A stretch of DNA of 64,000 nt from Ichthyenterobacterium magnum (GCF_003610635.1 NZ_RAQJ01000005.1:114416-178415); one strand, 5' to 3'. Numbered from the stretch's first letter, positions 18,101 through 27,154 are shown. Numbers and translations are program-made. The notes: a model not told the origin generated them from the sequence alone.

Positions 18101-18226
18101 AGTTACGTCACAAGGGACGTAAAATGTGCCAGCTCCAGGAGTAGAAATAGTTTGAGTAGTTTGTGCAAAAGAGCAAAAGCTTATTAATATCACGCTTAAT
18201 ATCGAAAAAAGTGTTTTTTTTGTCAT
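13319..18226 (-). CDS. Giant T9SS-secreted surface protein with glycine-rich and GEVED domains
   Basis: The 1635-residue protein has a signal peptide (ending SFCSFAQT). Residues 30-220 are extremely glycine-rich (GGNGG-type runs). GEVED domains sit near 228-372 (FIDWNQNSIYEN to GQAEDYSINV) and 499-645 (AWVDWDRNGVFDN to ETEDYIFTV). An Fn3-like stretch lies near 375-490, an Ig-like part near 650-740 and a MAM/cleaved-adhesin-type jelly roll near 769-952. From about 1025 it matches the neighbouring protein, ending in a type A T9SS sorting domain (VYDILGRTLIDRKDI, GTYIVKATLYNGKQKTQKV). It should cross the outer membrane by T9SS and be attached or released. An adhesin or matrix role is likely but not proven. 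Confidence 0.88.
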   Translation of the reverse strand: MTKKTLFSILSVILISFCSFAQTTQTISTPGAGTFYVPCDVTSITIEAWGAGGAGGGSNRNGRHGGGGGGGGYTTDVFTVTPGQAINYTIGAGGIGGTGNGQDGGDTNILTLTANGGNGGNRGIPPGGNGGAGGGSSGGNTNTDGTNGQDGNGSIGGNGGNGANPNGGIGGNGVHNGSGFNGTTPGGGGGGAEATTFLIIFTVAENGGDGGNGQIRFTYTTNDTYCQPSFTGNRPITNVTFDNINNTTTNTLGGSSLESFCDLATVQQGSTTPISVKGRTNGNNTYFVTVFIDWNQNSIYENNATERYDIGTITNSTGIDNVTLNNSITAPLTATLGLTRMRVIMKFNSYVTGSCQSGSFGQAEDYSINVTPTLPCSAPTVQPQAPLSLTATGTSISGTFTYSNPAVDNYLVVMNTSGVQPTPNNGTTYTSFPNPGNNTVGAGNIVIDTDDDNIFTAAGLTTNTTYYFYVFSYNSNCTGGPLYNTANPLNASTTTTNNTYCTPSANNTNYYINNVRFLGTLQEAEHLNSGRATNGYGDYTNRSPKCEQAQGEGINVFVEARDQNYRGRFRAWVDWDRNGVFDNPGELVYSSGGTNILSTTFGFVIPAGQAVGDYRIRIRIKYGANPGPCGYLSRSETEDYIFTVVPSCNAIITSVTDGENCGPGQVSLSASGSANTASYNWYTTETGGTADPAQHSNTFLTPNIIATTTYYVAAVSTNSCESLVRQPVIATISPITDLEFTPTSPEVCGEDNVIEVSASGNSELVYLINEDFEGSGLGSFVNIENNASNNATNWTNRQSTLQFPVAGPYADIWLPAISSGINNNNFALAIYDISGTHHNSLTSSTNPSTADFLDLTLTFDLYYSRYEIDNVNVGDDYVSVQVATNAAGNNWTELNRYVTDIGIGTRFEKQTFDLSNYIDNPAETNIRVRIRYYGSYVDGAAVDNIKIFGNRPLTTTAFNWTSNIPVDVFTDLAATISYTPNTPIAGPIYVKPDYNSGQLEDDEFEFTAQATLANGCLTSEKIIIQNKTKVWIGNRNGSLDWNNANNWAPSGIPTIDNCVIIPSNCKIPNGPPLPPSINYNAYAKNLTIKSTGNLELLTTQNLIVKEAINIDNNGVFDIQDNASLLQIENFSNTGIAKIKRDTQPITRLDYTYWGSPVTESSNYKLNDLSPLTPTDRFFTWRPTINSGGAGDWLWMNPTTTDMKPGVGYAVLAPGNHTNDNSNPVVYPAEFVGTPENGTVNVNITMGTDANIGTSVFPGGPLVVAEDDQWNLIANPYPSAIDITDFLSYIDPNNPSIDNTAILDGTIYLWTHNSEPDAAYPDYFYGNYGINYTSDDYAKINYMGATTTYDQALSGGQFPTQFIASGQGFFILATNNGTAVFNNDMRVTSNNDNFFRQRSSNTSQNSTSSVSFEKHRLWLNLSNNNGGFSQILIGYAQGASLDWDRGLDGLAFGGNAVTFYSVIPDKILAIQGRPLPFTETDEVPLGFVATGQNSYTIGIDHLDAFFETQPIYLEDTYTGIVHDLKLNPYSFSSDAGRFNDRFILKYTDDTLGVSEFSNNLITIIAPQGNYIKVTSKNEPLNSIMVYDILGRTLIDRKDINITELTLNKRTLPSGTYIVKATLYNGKQKTQKVILKY

Positions 18227-18475
18227 AATTCTTTAAATTTAAATGACTTGCAAGAATATTTTTGCAACGTGGGGAAAGCTATATGCTAATTAAATTTAGG
18301 TAAAAATATTGTTATTATAAAAAATAATAAACCATTAGCTTAATTACTCGTTGAAGTGTCTTAAAATCAAGATAAAATCTTTTTTTATACTTGATAATCA
18401 GTTGTTTGAAAAGGATTTGGTGCTTTTAAAATTATTAGTTTGAATCAAGAAATTTATATAATAACTAAAATCTAA

Positions 18476-20345
18476 CTAATATTTTAAAATTACTTTTTGA
18501 GTTTTTTGTTTACCACTATATAATGTAGCTTTTACTATATAGGTTCCTTGAGAAAGTGCCTTATTATTAATTGTGAATTCTCCTATATTAATGTCTGTTT
18601 TGTTAATTAAAGCACGTCCTAAGACATCATAAACTGTTATGTTGTTTATTGGTTGGTTTTTAGAAGTTACTTTAATATAATTACCTTGTGGCGCGATAAT
18701 AGTAATTGTATTGTTATAAAACTCATTTACTCCTAAAGAATCATCTGTATATTTTAAAATGAACCTATCGTTGAATGTGCCATTTTCTATGGTGAATGAA
18801 TAAGGAGATAGTCTCAAATCATGAGTTATTCCTATTGAAGTATCTTCTAAGAAGATATTTTGATTAGTGTTTTCAAATAAACCATCAATAGTATTGATTG
18901 CAATTGAGTAGCTTCCTCCTTGTGAAATACGAATTCCTAACGGAACTCTGTCGCTATCTACAAATGGAAGCGTTCTTCCTTGAATAGCCATTTTGTCTTC
19001 ATTAATTAAGGAGTAAAAACTAATTGGGGAATAGCCTAACTCATCACCATCAAATAATCGGTCTTTTTCATTTGTTGCACCTTCAATATAACCTACTAAA
19101 ATTGAAGTTGCTTCGTTGTTTACAGTCATTAGGTCTAACCAGATTCTATGACGTTCTATAGTAGATGTGTCTTCATTTTCGTTAGGGCTACTTGCTCTAT
19201 AAAATTGACTATTATTGTTTTGGGTTGTGTTACGCATAGTATTATTAAAAACAATATCTTCAGTTGTTCCAGTAGGTATGCCAGAAACATCATCACGCAT
19301 TAAAACAAAAAACGCTTGACCAGCAGCAATATAGCCATTGAAACCTGGAGGATTTGGTCCTGTGAAGTTATTGTCTATATAATCATCACCATAATTTAAA
19401 GCAAAACTTTCATAAAAAGGACTAGGGAATGAACCTGGCGCATTTTGATGTGTCCATAAATGTATTGTGGCATTAATATTATTGTTTGCAGCAATAAAAT
19501 CATCATAAAAAATAGCTGATGGATATGGGTTTCCTACTAGATTCCAATTATCATCATTGAACGTAGCACTATTTATTATGCCACTGTCTCCTGTGTAAGG
19601 TGAAATATCTGTTGATAAGTGTGTGCCACGTGAAATAGGTTGTGTGATTACACCATTGTTTGGTCTGCCTACAAATTCTGTGTTGCTGCCTGTTAAAGCA
19701 GGCGTTTCTGGAGTAAGTGCAGCACCAGAAAGATTCCTTACTATATAACCTAACCCAACATCCATAGGTTCGTTTACGGTTGCGTTTCTCCAATCTCCAT
19801 GATGTCCAATTCCTCCATCTATTGGTTGAGTTGGTAGCCATTTCCAAATTAAACTCAATGGTGTATTTGGTGATATTGATTGCACATTAAAGTTTTCGAC
19901 TGGAGATGACCAATACACATAGTCTAAAGAGCTTAGATTTGGAACTCTACGTTGCATATTAATGTTACCTAAATTAGTATTTGTATTTGGGTTTAAAGCA
20001 TTTTCTGTAATTTGTACTAAACTAGCACTGTCTCTTAATAATAACATGCCATTGGTGTCTACATTAACCCAATCTGTTACTTCTAAAAATGTGTTAGACT
20101 TTATTTCTAAGAAACCATTAGCTTCAATAGTTAAGTTTTTTGCAAAAGCTGGAGTTGGAGGTAGTGGAATCCCAAGTAGGTAATTAACATTCGCATTAGG
20201 AGAATTATTATTACTAAATGTAGGGTTTGGAATTACAACACAATTGCTACTGGTAGGAACTCCTGAAGGTGTCCAATTTGATGCAATGTACCAATTTGTT
20301 CCATCTGCAACATTGGATCCATTCCATATTTTTTTATTGTGAGTT
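18476..20345 (-). repeat. Paralogous C-terminal module, copy 2
   Basis: This is the second copy of the module (NLVGNPYPSAIFYDDF, LWTHQNAPGS, MAIQGRTLPFVDSDRVPLGI, sorting domain). The sorting-domain part is much closer to copy 1 than the rest of the module. Confidence 0.8.
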
Positions 20346-22975
20346 ACCGTAACTGTATCTGTACAACTATTTTGGTCTGTTGCTGTATAAGTTTGTACGC
20401 CATTTGGGGCAGCATAAACCGTATCTGTAAAACCACCAGTATAAGATGTTGTTAGACTAGTATCTGTATATAGTCCGGTTGTTGGTGACCAGGTAATTTG
20501 AGGTGTAATAGGTGTACCATTTGCAGTAATAGCAACGTTGTCTATTGACCACGTTAATATTCCGAATGATTCTCCTGTAAATCTGAATCTAACATATAAA
20601 TTAGTATTGCCATCATGACTAGAAAGATCATGGTTCATTGCAGTTGAAGGGACATCAGCAGATACATTAATTATCGAATTTCGAATAGTCCAATTTGTAT
20701 TATCTGTTGAGGTTTCTACATATACTGAGTATGAATATGTTGTACTCCAGTGATTTAATGCTTGTCTATAATCTAGTTCTAAGCCAGATTCTCCTGTGAT
20801 ATTAATTTGTGGAGATGATAAAGTCCATGTTCCGTTATCAAATGCTGAATCCCAATCTAATACGGCTTCATTAGCATTGCCTCCTGCATTTGTAGAGCCA
20901 GCAATTCCCCATGTTGTGTTAGTAGTTGCATTAACGATATTCCAACCTGTAGGTAAACCTACATTATTAAAATTTTCAGAAAAAATAGTAGTACGACTAG
21001 ATGTTGGTCCGCCAGTTGTTGCGACTAATTCTGTATAGTCCAAAGAACAATCATCAGCACCTAATGGAGAGACTGTATCTGTAATACTTAAATTACAAGT
21101 ACTTACACATGTAATATCAGCTGCCCAACCACTAGATTGTAATGAAAAATCACTGTCAAATACAAAAGTCAATGCTCCAGAAGGGTCAGTTGAAGTAAAG
21201 GAGCCTGGGTTCGCTGTGCCAGCAAATGTGCCTATTAATGGGTAAGTAGCATCAGGTCCATCATAAATTGATAATTCATCACAACAAGATTCTGTATCAA
21301 ATGCAGTGAAAGTTACAGTAATGGTATCGCCAGGATTATCAGGAGTAAAAGTTGTGGTTTGTAGTTCATTAGCAGAATAATTGCCACTAGCTCCACCGCT
21401 ATCATAAAAAATAGAGCCACAAACTGGTTGTGGAGAGCAAGTTACATTGGCTTGCCAACCTGCAGCTACTCCTGTTGAATTACTTGTAAATACAAATGTT
21501 AATGCACCAGAAATGTCGGTAGAGATAAATGTTGATGGAGCTGTTGTGACGTTTCCTAGGTTGTTGGAAGCTATGCTTGGTCCATCATAAACTGTTAATA
21601 TGTCACCTGTAGCAAGGTTAAAGGTTGTAAAGTCAACCTCAACGCGTTCACCTATTATTGTTGGATAAATAGTAGTTGTTTGATTTTCGTTATCAGAATA
21701 ATCTCCACTTATTCCTCCACTATCAAAAAAGGTGTCACCACAAGATATGTTAAGCCCACATGTAATGTTTGCCGCCCAGCCACTATCTTGAAATGAGCTG
21801 TCACTACTAAATACAAATGTTAAGGTTCCTGAAGAATCTGTTGATGTAAAAGGACCTGGGATTGTGTTTCCTGCAAAAACTCCTAATAACGGATATGTTG
21901 AATTAGGTCCATCAAAAACATATAAATCATCACAACATGACTCAGTGTTAAAAGCAGTAAAATTTGCAGTAACTACATCACCTGGGTTGTCTGGGTAAAA
22001 GGTTGTTGTTTGAAATTCATTACTTGAATAATCACCACCAGAGCCACCACTATCATAAAATATTGTTCCACAAGTTGAAGGTGATGGCGGCGATTCGCAT
22101 GTAATATCGGCTACCCAGCCAGTTCCAACATTACTATCATTATCCGAATTAAATTCGAAAGTTATAGCTCCTGTTGGGTTACCAGTTGTTGTAGAATTGA
22201 ATGTTGCTGGCAAGCTAGTAATTGTTCCTATAATTGGGAACGTATTATTTGGACCATTATAAACAGTGAAAGTATCGCCAGTATCTGGAATATCAATACT
22301 TGTAAAGTTAACGGTAACGGTTCCGCCTGTAAAATATGGATAAATTGTTGTAGACTCATCTGTTGAATAAGGACCTGCTATGCCTCCTTGGTCAAAGTAT
22401 TGACTGCCACAAACAGGAACACTTCCGCATGTGGTTGTACCATTACCTCCAGTTTGCTGGAAGTTGATAGTACCTTGGTCTCCATCATAATTAGTTATTA
22501 GTACGACATAAATTTCTCCTTGTAGAGCATTTAAGATACTCATGGTTTCATAAGGTGCGGCATCAAAACTACAATCTGAAATGTTATCTGTAGTGTATGG
22601 ATAAAAGCTAGGGTTTTCTGTGTTATTTGGACAAGTGGGACAATCGGTATATGCTATATTTGCATTAGCATCTGCGAGATCTGTAAATGGACCCCATGCA
22701 ATAAAATCAACATCAATAGGTGTATTGCCAGTATCTTGTTGATTGATTGTAAAAATTAGATCACCTGATTGATCTATCTGTAAATAGAAATATGCTGCAT
22801 TAGGTATAGATCCTAAGCATCCAACCTGAGTATTATCTGTTCCTCCAAAAATATTGTTAAATGTAAGCTGTGAGGTTCCTGAGCAAAATTGTTCTGCACC
22901 AGTGATGTTTAAACCTTGAGCATTGCTTTGTATGGTAAATAGAATTAATAGATTGTATAGTATAATTTTTTTCAT
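18476..22975 (-). CDS. Giant T9SS-secreted surface protein with four CUB-like domains
   Basis: The 1499-residue protein has a signal peptide (ending TIQSNAQG). Four CUB-like domains follow near residues 182-290, 297-407, 410-512 and 517-620. Each starts CG..(F/Y)(D/F)..GG and ends GW.A(D/N)(I/V)TC. They alternate in type: domains 2 and 4 share FTAF(N/D)TESCCD, while 1 and 3 share TGD..TVY(N/D)GP. A cleaved-adhesin/MAM-like domain spans 663-820. From about 877 to the end the protein parallels the preceding paralogue, including the type A sorting domain. CUB domains usually bind proteins or sugars, so an adhesive role is inferred. The two genes are separated by 249 bases in which I see no gene. 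Confidence 0.88.
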   Translation of the reverse strand: MKKIILYNLLILFTIQSNAQGLNITGAEQFCSGTSQLTFNNIFGGTDNTQVGCLGSIPNAAYFYLQIDQSGDLIFTINQQDTGNTPIDVDFIAWGPFTDLADANANIAYTDCPTCPNNTENPSFYPYTTDNISDCSFDAAPYETMSILNALQGEIYVVLITNYDGDQGTINFQQTGGNGTTTCGSVPVCGSQYFDQGGIAGPYSTDESTTIYPYFTGGTVTVNFTSIDIPDTGDTFTVYNGPNNTFPIIGTITSLPATFNSTTTGNPTGAITFEFNSDNDSNVGTGWVADITCESPPSPSTCGTIFYDSGGSGGDYSSNEFQTTTFYPDNPGDVVTANFTAFNTESCCDDLYVFDGPNSTYPLLGVFAGNTIPGPFTSTDSSGTLTFVFSSDSSFQDSGWAANITCGLNISCGDTFFDSGGISGDYSDNENQTTTIYPTIIGERVEVDFTTFNLATGDILTVYDGPSIASNNLGNVTTAPSTFISTDISGALTFVFTSNSTGVAAGWQANVTCSPQPVCGSIFYDSGGASGNYSANELQTTTFTPDNPGDTITVTFTAFDTESCCDELSIYDGPDATYPLIGTFAGTANPGSFTSTDPSGALTFVFDSDFSLQSSGWAADITCVSTCNLSITDTVSPLGADDCSLDYTELVATTGGPTSSRTTIFSENFNNVGLPTGWNIVNATTNTTWGIAGSTNAGGNANEAVLDWDSAFDNGTWTLSSPQINITGESGLELDYRQALNHWSTTYSYSVYVETSTDNTNWTIRNSIINVSADVPSTAMNHDLSSHDGNTNLYVRFRFTGESFGILTWSIDNVAITANGTPITPQITWSPTTGLYTDTSLTTSYTGGFTDTVYAAPNGVQTYTATDQNSCTDTVTVTHNKKIWNGSNVADGTNWYIASNWTPSGVPTSSNCVVIPNPTFSNNNSPNANVNYLLGIPLPPTPAFAKNLTIEANGFLEIKSNTFLEVTDWVNVDTNGMLLLRDSASLVQITENALNPNTNTNLGNINMQRRVPNLSSLDYVYWSSPVENFNVQSISPNTPLSLIWKWLPTQPIDGGIGHHGDWRNATVNEPMDVGLGYIVRNLSGAALTPETPALTGSNTEFVGRPNNGVITQPISRGTHLSTDISPYTGDSGIINSATFNDDNWNLVGNPYPSAIFYDDFIAANNNINATIHLWTHQNAPGSFPSPFYESFALNYGDDYIDNNFTGPNPPGFNGYIAAGQAFFVLMRDDVSGIPTGTTEDIVFNNTMRNTTQNNNSQFYRASSPNENEDTSTIERHRIWLDLMTVNNEATSILVGYIEGATNEKDRLFDGDELGYSPISFYSLINEDKMAIQGRTLPFVDSDRVPLGIRISQGGSYSIAINTIDGLFENTNQNIFLEDTSIGITHDLRLSPYSFTIENGTFNDRFILKYTDDSLGVNEFYNNTITIIAPQGNYIKVTSKNQPINNITVYDVLGRALINKTDINIGEFTINNKALSQGTYIVKATLYSGKQKTQKVILKY

Positions 22976-22994
22976 AAAAACTTGTGGTTATAAA

Positions 22995-23426
22995 TCATAA
23001 AAAACTAGAAAACTGCCATTTTGTAAAACTTGTACAGTTGCTAGAAGTGTCGGTGATTTTTGCTCTCCACTTTAAGCATTTAGAGTTTAAGTCTCTATAG
23101 GTTAAATTTAAGTTTCCAGTATTACTTCGATAAAAATTATCAATTGATTTAATGATTTTCTTTGATCTATTAGTTCCCTCTAATGCTTTCCAACAACTGT
23201 TTAAAGGCTGAATTTCTATAGATAAACTTAAAGTGTTTTTGTTCGATACTTCTGAAAAATCCCATGATATATTAATATCTTTTGTTATTGAGTTTTTAAT
23301 ATCTATGACATCTGTTTTAAAAATGTAATTTTCAGTACAATTAGAAATAGTTTGAGAGCTTATACTATTAATGCTCAAAAAAAAGACAAATACAACTAAG
23401 AGTAAGGAATGTGAGTTTTTTATCAT
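22995..23426 (-). CDS. Small exported protein of unknown function
   Basis: I start at MIKNSHSLLLVVFVF, the second in-frame start, because it gives a clean signal peptide ending INSISSQT; eight further residues upstream would bury it. The mature part (about 120 residues) is rich in Asn, Ser and Lys with several cysteines (SNCTEN, NSCWKALE, SKCLKWRAK, SSNCTSF), so disulfides are possible. I recognise no family. The gene ends 19 bases before the CUB-domain surface protein and is probably cotranscribed with it, so it may be an accessory factor; that is inference only. Confidence 0.6.
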   Translation of the reverse strand: MIKNSHSLLLVVFVFFLSINSISSQTISNCTENYIFKTDVIDIKNSITKDINISWDFSEVSNKNTLSLSIEIQPLNSCWKALEGTNRSKKIIKSIDNFYRSNTGNLNLTYRDLNSKCLKWRAKITDTSSNCTSFTKWQFSSFL

Positions 23427-23581
23427 AGCCTTAAAAATTAGCCATAACATTAATTACATTTTTGTAGTGTGTAAAATAATATATTACCTTATCGGTAGAT
23501 GAGAGGAGTAAGACTTCTAATTTAGAAAAATAAATCTATTTTTAAAAATAAATTAAGGTATTAATATAATAACTCGATAAA

Positions 23582-24472
23582 GTGTTAAAAAATCAAAATA
23601 AAGTATCCTTTAGAATTGATAACCATCTATTTTTAAAACCTGAATATTTAAATCACCAACTCATTTCTGGTAATAAATATAGAAAGCTAAAGTATAATTT
23701 AACCGAAGCAAAACGTTTAAAAAAAAATAAGTTATTAACTTTTGGAGGCGCTTACTCTAATCATATTTCTGCTGTTGCTGCAGTAGGGAAAGAGTTTGGT
23801 TTTAAAACAGTTGGTGTTATTAGAGGTGAGGAGTTAGAAAATAAAATTAAAGATAATACAACACTTTCTTTTGCTAAAGCATGTGGTATGAAGTTTAAGT
23901 TTGTTAGTAGAAATGAATACAAAAAGAAAACATTTGATGATTTTATTGAAAAACTAAAAGATGAATTTGATGATTTCTATTTAATCCCTGAAGGTGGTAC
24001 AAATCATTTAGCTATAAAAGGATGCGAAGAAATTTTAAATAACACAGATAAAGAGTTTGATTATGTGTGTTGCCCAGTAGGAACTGGCGGAACAATTTCG
24101 GGAATAATAAACTCTAGTCATTCTAATCAAAAAATTCTTGGATTTCCAGCACTAAAAGGTGACTTTTTACGAGAAGATATTAGTAAATTTGTAGCGAAAC
24201 AAAATTGGAATCTAATTACAGATTATCATTTTGGAGGTTATGCTAAAATAAATAAAGAATTAATTAGTTTTATTAATCAGTTTAAAGAGGATTATAACAT
24301 TCCGTTAGATCCAATTTATACAGGAAAAATGGTGTTTGGTGTTTTGGATTTAAAGCAAAAAGGATATTTCCCAAAAAACTCAAAAATTTTAATCATTCAT
24401 ACTGGTGGACTGCAAGGTATTGACGGAATGAATAGTGTATTACAAAAAAAGCAAATGCCTTTAATTGTTTAA
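23582..24472 (+). CDS. PLP-dependent ACC deaminase/D-cysteine desulfhydrase family protein
   Basis: The 296-residue protein belongs to the fold II PLP enzymes. The PLP lysine lies in SGNKYRKLKYN and is followed by the phosphate-binding run FGGAYSNH; PVGTGGTISG binds the cofactor phosphate further on. Family members open ACC or break D-cysteine to pyruvate and ammonia, and most flavobacterial copies have unproven substrates. The start is GTG at 23582. A stop lies 12 bases upstream in frame and no ATG is available before conserved sequence, so the N-terminus is slightly shorter than usual. A glucosaminidase and hemL follow on the same strand. Confidence 0.82.
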   Translation: MLKNQNKVSFRIDNHLFLKPEYLNHQLISGNKYRKLKYNLTEAKRLKKNKLLTFGGAYSNHISAVAAVGKEFGFKTVGVIRGEELENKIKDNTTLSFAKACGMKFKFVSRNEYKKKTFDDFIEKLKDEFDDFYLIPEGGTNHLAIKGCEEILNNTDKEFDYVCCPVGTGGTISGIINSSHSNQKILGFPALKGDFLREDISKFVAKQNWNLITDYHFGGYAKINKELISFINQFKEDYNIPLDPIYTGKMVFGVLDLKQKGYFPKNSKILIIHTGGLQGIDGMNSVLQKKQMPLIV

Positions 24473-24567
24473 AAATATATGAAACGAGCATGCTAAAAAG
24501 TTTATCGCCTAAGAGAGTGATTAAAAGCGAACAGCATGTGACCGTTAAAGAATAATATATATAACAC

Positions 24568-25365
24568 ATGAAAAGAATACTTGTTATTTTAGTTTTTGGA
24601 TTGCTACTTATAGGTTGTAAATCAAAAAAACGTATTGTAACCAAAAAGAAACCGAATAAGCCTGAAACCGAACAAGTTTCTACTAAATCTGAGAGTTCAA
24701 ACACTAACGAGGTAGTTGCCTCATCTCCAGTTAAAAACTCTAAATTAAACGCTACCGAAACGTATATAGCAAATTATAAAACAATTGCTATGATAGAAAT
24801 GCGTAAATACAAAATTCCAGCAAGTATAACTTTAGCTCAAGGAATTTTAGAATCTGGGTCTGGTAAAGGGCGATTAGCAGTAAAAGCTAATAATCATTTT
24901 GGGATAAAATGTCATGGATGGAAAGGAAAAAAAATATATCATGATGATGATGCGTCTCAAGAATGTTTCAGAAAGTATAATCATGCCAAATCTTCTTTTG
25001 AAGATCATTCAAAATTTTTAACTACTCGCAGACGTTATTCAAAATTATTTCAATTTAAACAAGACGATTATAAATCTTGGGCAAAAGGCTTGCGAGCAGC
25101 AGGATATGCTACGGATCGTAAATACCCTCAAAAATTAATTAGTTTAATAGAACGCTATAAGCTTTATGAATATGATGCTAATGTTTTAGGAAAACCTTCT
25201 GAACGTATTCCTGTTAAAAAGAATAAACATCAAGTTGTAAAAGGGGATACATTATATTCCTTATCTAAACGATATAATATTTCAGTAGAAGATTTAAAGC
25301 GACTTAATAAATTAAAAAATAACGATTTAAACATCGGACAAACACTCATTATAAAATCTAATTAA
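24568..25365 (+). CDS. Glucosaminidase-LysM lipoprotein (peptidoglycan hydrolase)
   Basis: The 265-residue protein begins with a lipoprotein signal ([10 protein letters not shown]). A short Lys/Ser linker leads to a glucosaminidase domain (residues 68-205), in which the likely catalytic glutamate lies in [10 protein letters not shown], followed by [13 protein letters not shown]. Residues 218-264 are one LysM peptidoglycan-binding domain ([17 protein letters not shown] to [10 protein letters not shown]). It should cut the N-acetylglucosaminyl bond of peptidoglycan in the periplasm during growth or separation. It sits between the PLP enzyme and hemL; hemL starts four bases after its stop, so the two are cotranscribed. 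Confidence 0.9.
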   Translation: MKRILVILVFGLLLIGCKSKKRIVTKKKPNKPETEQVSTKSESSNTNEVVASSPVKNSKLNATETYIANYKTIAMIEMRKYKIPASITLAQGILESGSGKGRLAVKANNHFGIKCHGWKGKKIYHDDDASQECFRKYNHAKSSFEDHSKFLTTRRRYSKLFQFKQDDYKSWAKGLRAAGYATDRKYPQKLISLIERYKLYEYDANVLGKPSERIPVKKNKHQVVKGDTLYSLSKRYNISVEDLKRLNKLKNNDLNIGQTLIIKSN

Positions 25366-25369
25366 TTCC

Positions 25370-26656
25370 ATGTTATATAAACGTAGTAGTGCTTTATTTA
25401 AGCAAGCAGAACAAGTTATTCCTGGAGGCGTAAATTCACCAGTTAGAGCATTTAAAGGTGTTGGAGGCACGCCAATTTTTGCTAAATCAGCAAAAGGAGC
25501 TTATGTATTTGATGAAGATGAAAACAGATATATAGATTACATTAATTCTTGGGGGCCAATGATTTTAGGTCATGCTTTCGACCCAGTTGTAGATGCTGTT
25601 ATTGAAAAAGCTAAGCAAGGAACATCATTTGGTATGCCTACAGAGATTGAAACTAAAATTGCAGAATTAGCAGTTTCTATGGTTCCAAATATAGATAAAA
25701 TACGTTTTGTAAATTCTGGAACAGAAGCATGTATGAGTGCAGTGCGTTTGGCAAGAGGTTTTACAAAAAAGGATAAAATTATAAAGTTTGCTGGTTGCTA
25801 CCATGGGCATAGTGATGCCTTTTTAATTCAAGCAGGAAGCGGAGCAATTACTTTTGGAACTCCAAATAGTCCTGGTGTAACTCAAGGTACAGCAAAGGAT
25901 ACATTGTTGGCTAGATACAATGATATTGAACATGTAAAACAACTTATTGAAACTAATAAAGCAGAAATTGCTTGTATTATTATAGAACCCGTTGCTGGTA
26001 ATATGGGTTGTATTCCTCCAAAGAATGATTTTTTAAAAGCATTGCGAGAGTTGTGTGATATGCATAATATACTTCTTGTTTTTGATGAAGTTATGACTGG
26101 ATTTAGGTTAGCTAAAGGAGGCGCGCAACAGTTGTTTGATATTAATGCAGATATTGTTTGTTTTGGTAAGGTAATTGGAGGCGGTTTGCCTGTTGGTGCT
26201 TTTGCTGCTCGTAATGAAATTATGAGCCATTTAGCACCACTTGGCCCTGTATATCAAGCAGGAACTTTAAGTGGTAATCCGTTAGCAATGGCAGCAGGAT
26301 TAGCAATGTTAACAACACTTAATAATGATACAGAGGTTTTTGAACGATTAGCTAAAAAAACTGAATACTTACACAAAGGATGTGCAGAAACCTTAAAAAA
26401 GAATAATATTGAACACACTATAAATAGAGTTGGGTCAATGATATCTATTCATTTTACTGCTGATGAAGTTGTAGATTTTGAAACGTCGGCAAAAGGGAAT
26501 AATGATACTTTTAAAGCTTTTTTTCATGGGATGCTAAATGAAGGTGTGTATATCGCGCCAAGCGCCTTTGAAACATGGTTTATTAGCGATGCTTTGTCTT
26601 ATGATGATTTAGATAAGACTATTGCAGCAGTAAATAAAGTAACACAAAACTTATAA
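25370..26656 (+). CDS. hemL: Glutamate-1-semialdehyde 2,1-aminomutase
   Basis: The 428-residue protein matches GSA aminomutase over its full usual length: [18 protein letters not shown] at the start, the PLP-contacting [10 protein letters not shown] (D239, E240) and the PLP lysine K267 in [13 protein letters not shown]. It makes 5-aminolevulinate, the first committed tetrapyrrole precursor, in the cytoplasm. The C5 pathway partner hemA is not in the window. The stop codon lies inside the left arm of a long palindromic terminator. Confidence 0.95.
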   Translation: MLYKRSSALFKQAEQVIPGGVNSPVRAFKGVGGTPIFAKSAKGAYVFDEDENRYIDYINSWGPMILGHAFDPVVDAVIEKAKQGTSFGMPTEIETKIAELAVSMVPNIDKIRFVNSGTEACMSAVRLARGFTKKDKIIKFAGCYHGHSDAFLIQAGSGAITFGTPNSPGVTQGTAKDTLLARYNDIEHVKQLIETNKAEIACIIIEPVAGNMGCIPPKNDFLKALRELCDMHNILLVFDEVMTGFRLAKGGAQQLFDINADIVCFGKVIGGGLPVGAFAARNEIMSHLAPLGPVYQAGTLSGNPLAMAAGLAMLTTLNNDTEVFERLAKKTEYLHKGCAETLKKNNIEHTINRVGSMISIHFTADEVVDFETSAKGNNDTFKAFFHGMLNEGVYIAPSAFETWFISDALSYDDLDKTIAAVNKVTQNL

Positions 26657-26694
26657 AATAAAAAAGCGGCTTTAAGCCGCTTTTTTATTTTATA
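26652..26694. terminator. Long near-perfect palindromic terminator after hemL
   Basis: Arms of 21 bases (26652-26672 and 26674-26694) pair perfectly around a single T. The core is GCGGCTT with A-run and T-run flanks, extended by AT-rich pairing that reaches into the hemL stop codon. It sits between convergent genes and should end both transcripts. Confidence 0.9.
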
Positions 26695-26703
26695 CTATAA
26701 TAG

Positions 26704-27060
26704 CTATTTATAAGCCTCTGCTCTAAACGCTTTTAAATAAAAGCTAAATTGTTCTTTTGATAATAATTCCTTTAAAGTGTTGTCTAAATCTGAATCTAAT
26801 TTTTGCATTGCTTCAGCATTAGTTTGTGTTTCTCTATTGATATTATATGTAGCCTTTAAGTAAACTCTATAAGCTTCATATATGCCGTCTAATTTGCTTT
26901 TTTCTAAACCAATGTTTTGAGCTTTAAAAGCACTTTTTATTGTTTTGGTTTTTTCAATCGCAGTTTGGTTAATCTGAGAAGGACTTTGTGCGTTTACTTC
27001 TTGCACATTAATTAGCATAGTTATAGCAAAGAAGCAAAGGGTAATTAATTTTTTCATCAT
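26704..27060 (-). CDS. Small exported helical protein
   Basis: The 118-residue protein has a signal peptide ending NVQEVNAQS, followed by about 95 residues of charged helix with no cysteine. The size, helical composition and LKELLSKEQFSFYLKAF end recall Spy/CpxP-like periplasmic proteins, but the match is weak. It lies beside the clearer Spy-like gene at 27185, and a stem-loop (27123-27154) separates them. Either of two adjacent methionines could start it. Confidence 0.6.
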   Translation of the reverse strand: MMKKLITLCFFAITMLINVQEVNAQSPSQINQTAIEKTKTIKSAFKAQNIGLEKSKLDGIYEAYRVYLKATYNINRETQTNAEAMQKLDSDLDNTLKELLSKEQFSFYLKAFRAEAYK

Positions 27061-27122
27061 CTAAATTGTTAAATAATTTTGAATGACTAAATTAATGATT
27101 TTTTGTTAAATAGAAGCAATAA

Positions 27123-27154
27123 AAAAAGCACCGATTTTTAAATCAATGCTTTTT
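27123..27154 (-). terminator. Terminator after the Spy-like gene
   Basis: AAAAAGCA pairs with TGCTTTTT and GATTT with AAATC, separated by a two-by-two internal mismatch (CC opposite AA). It follows the 27185-27655 gene by 31 bases on the minus strand. Confidence 0.6.

Noticed and set aside
24490..24555. 21-codon ORF between the PLP enzyme and glucosaminidase genes
   Set aside because: No promoter, no recognisable features and too short to support; kept as spacer.
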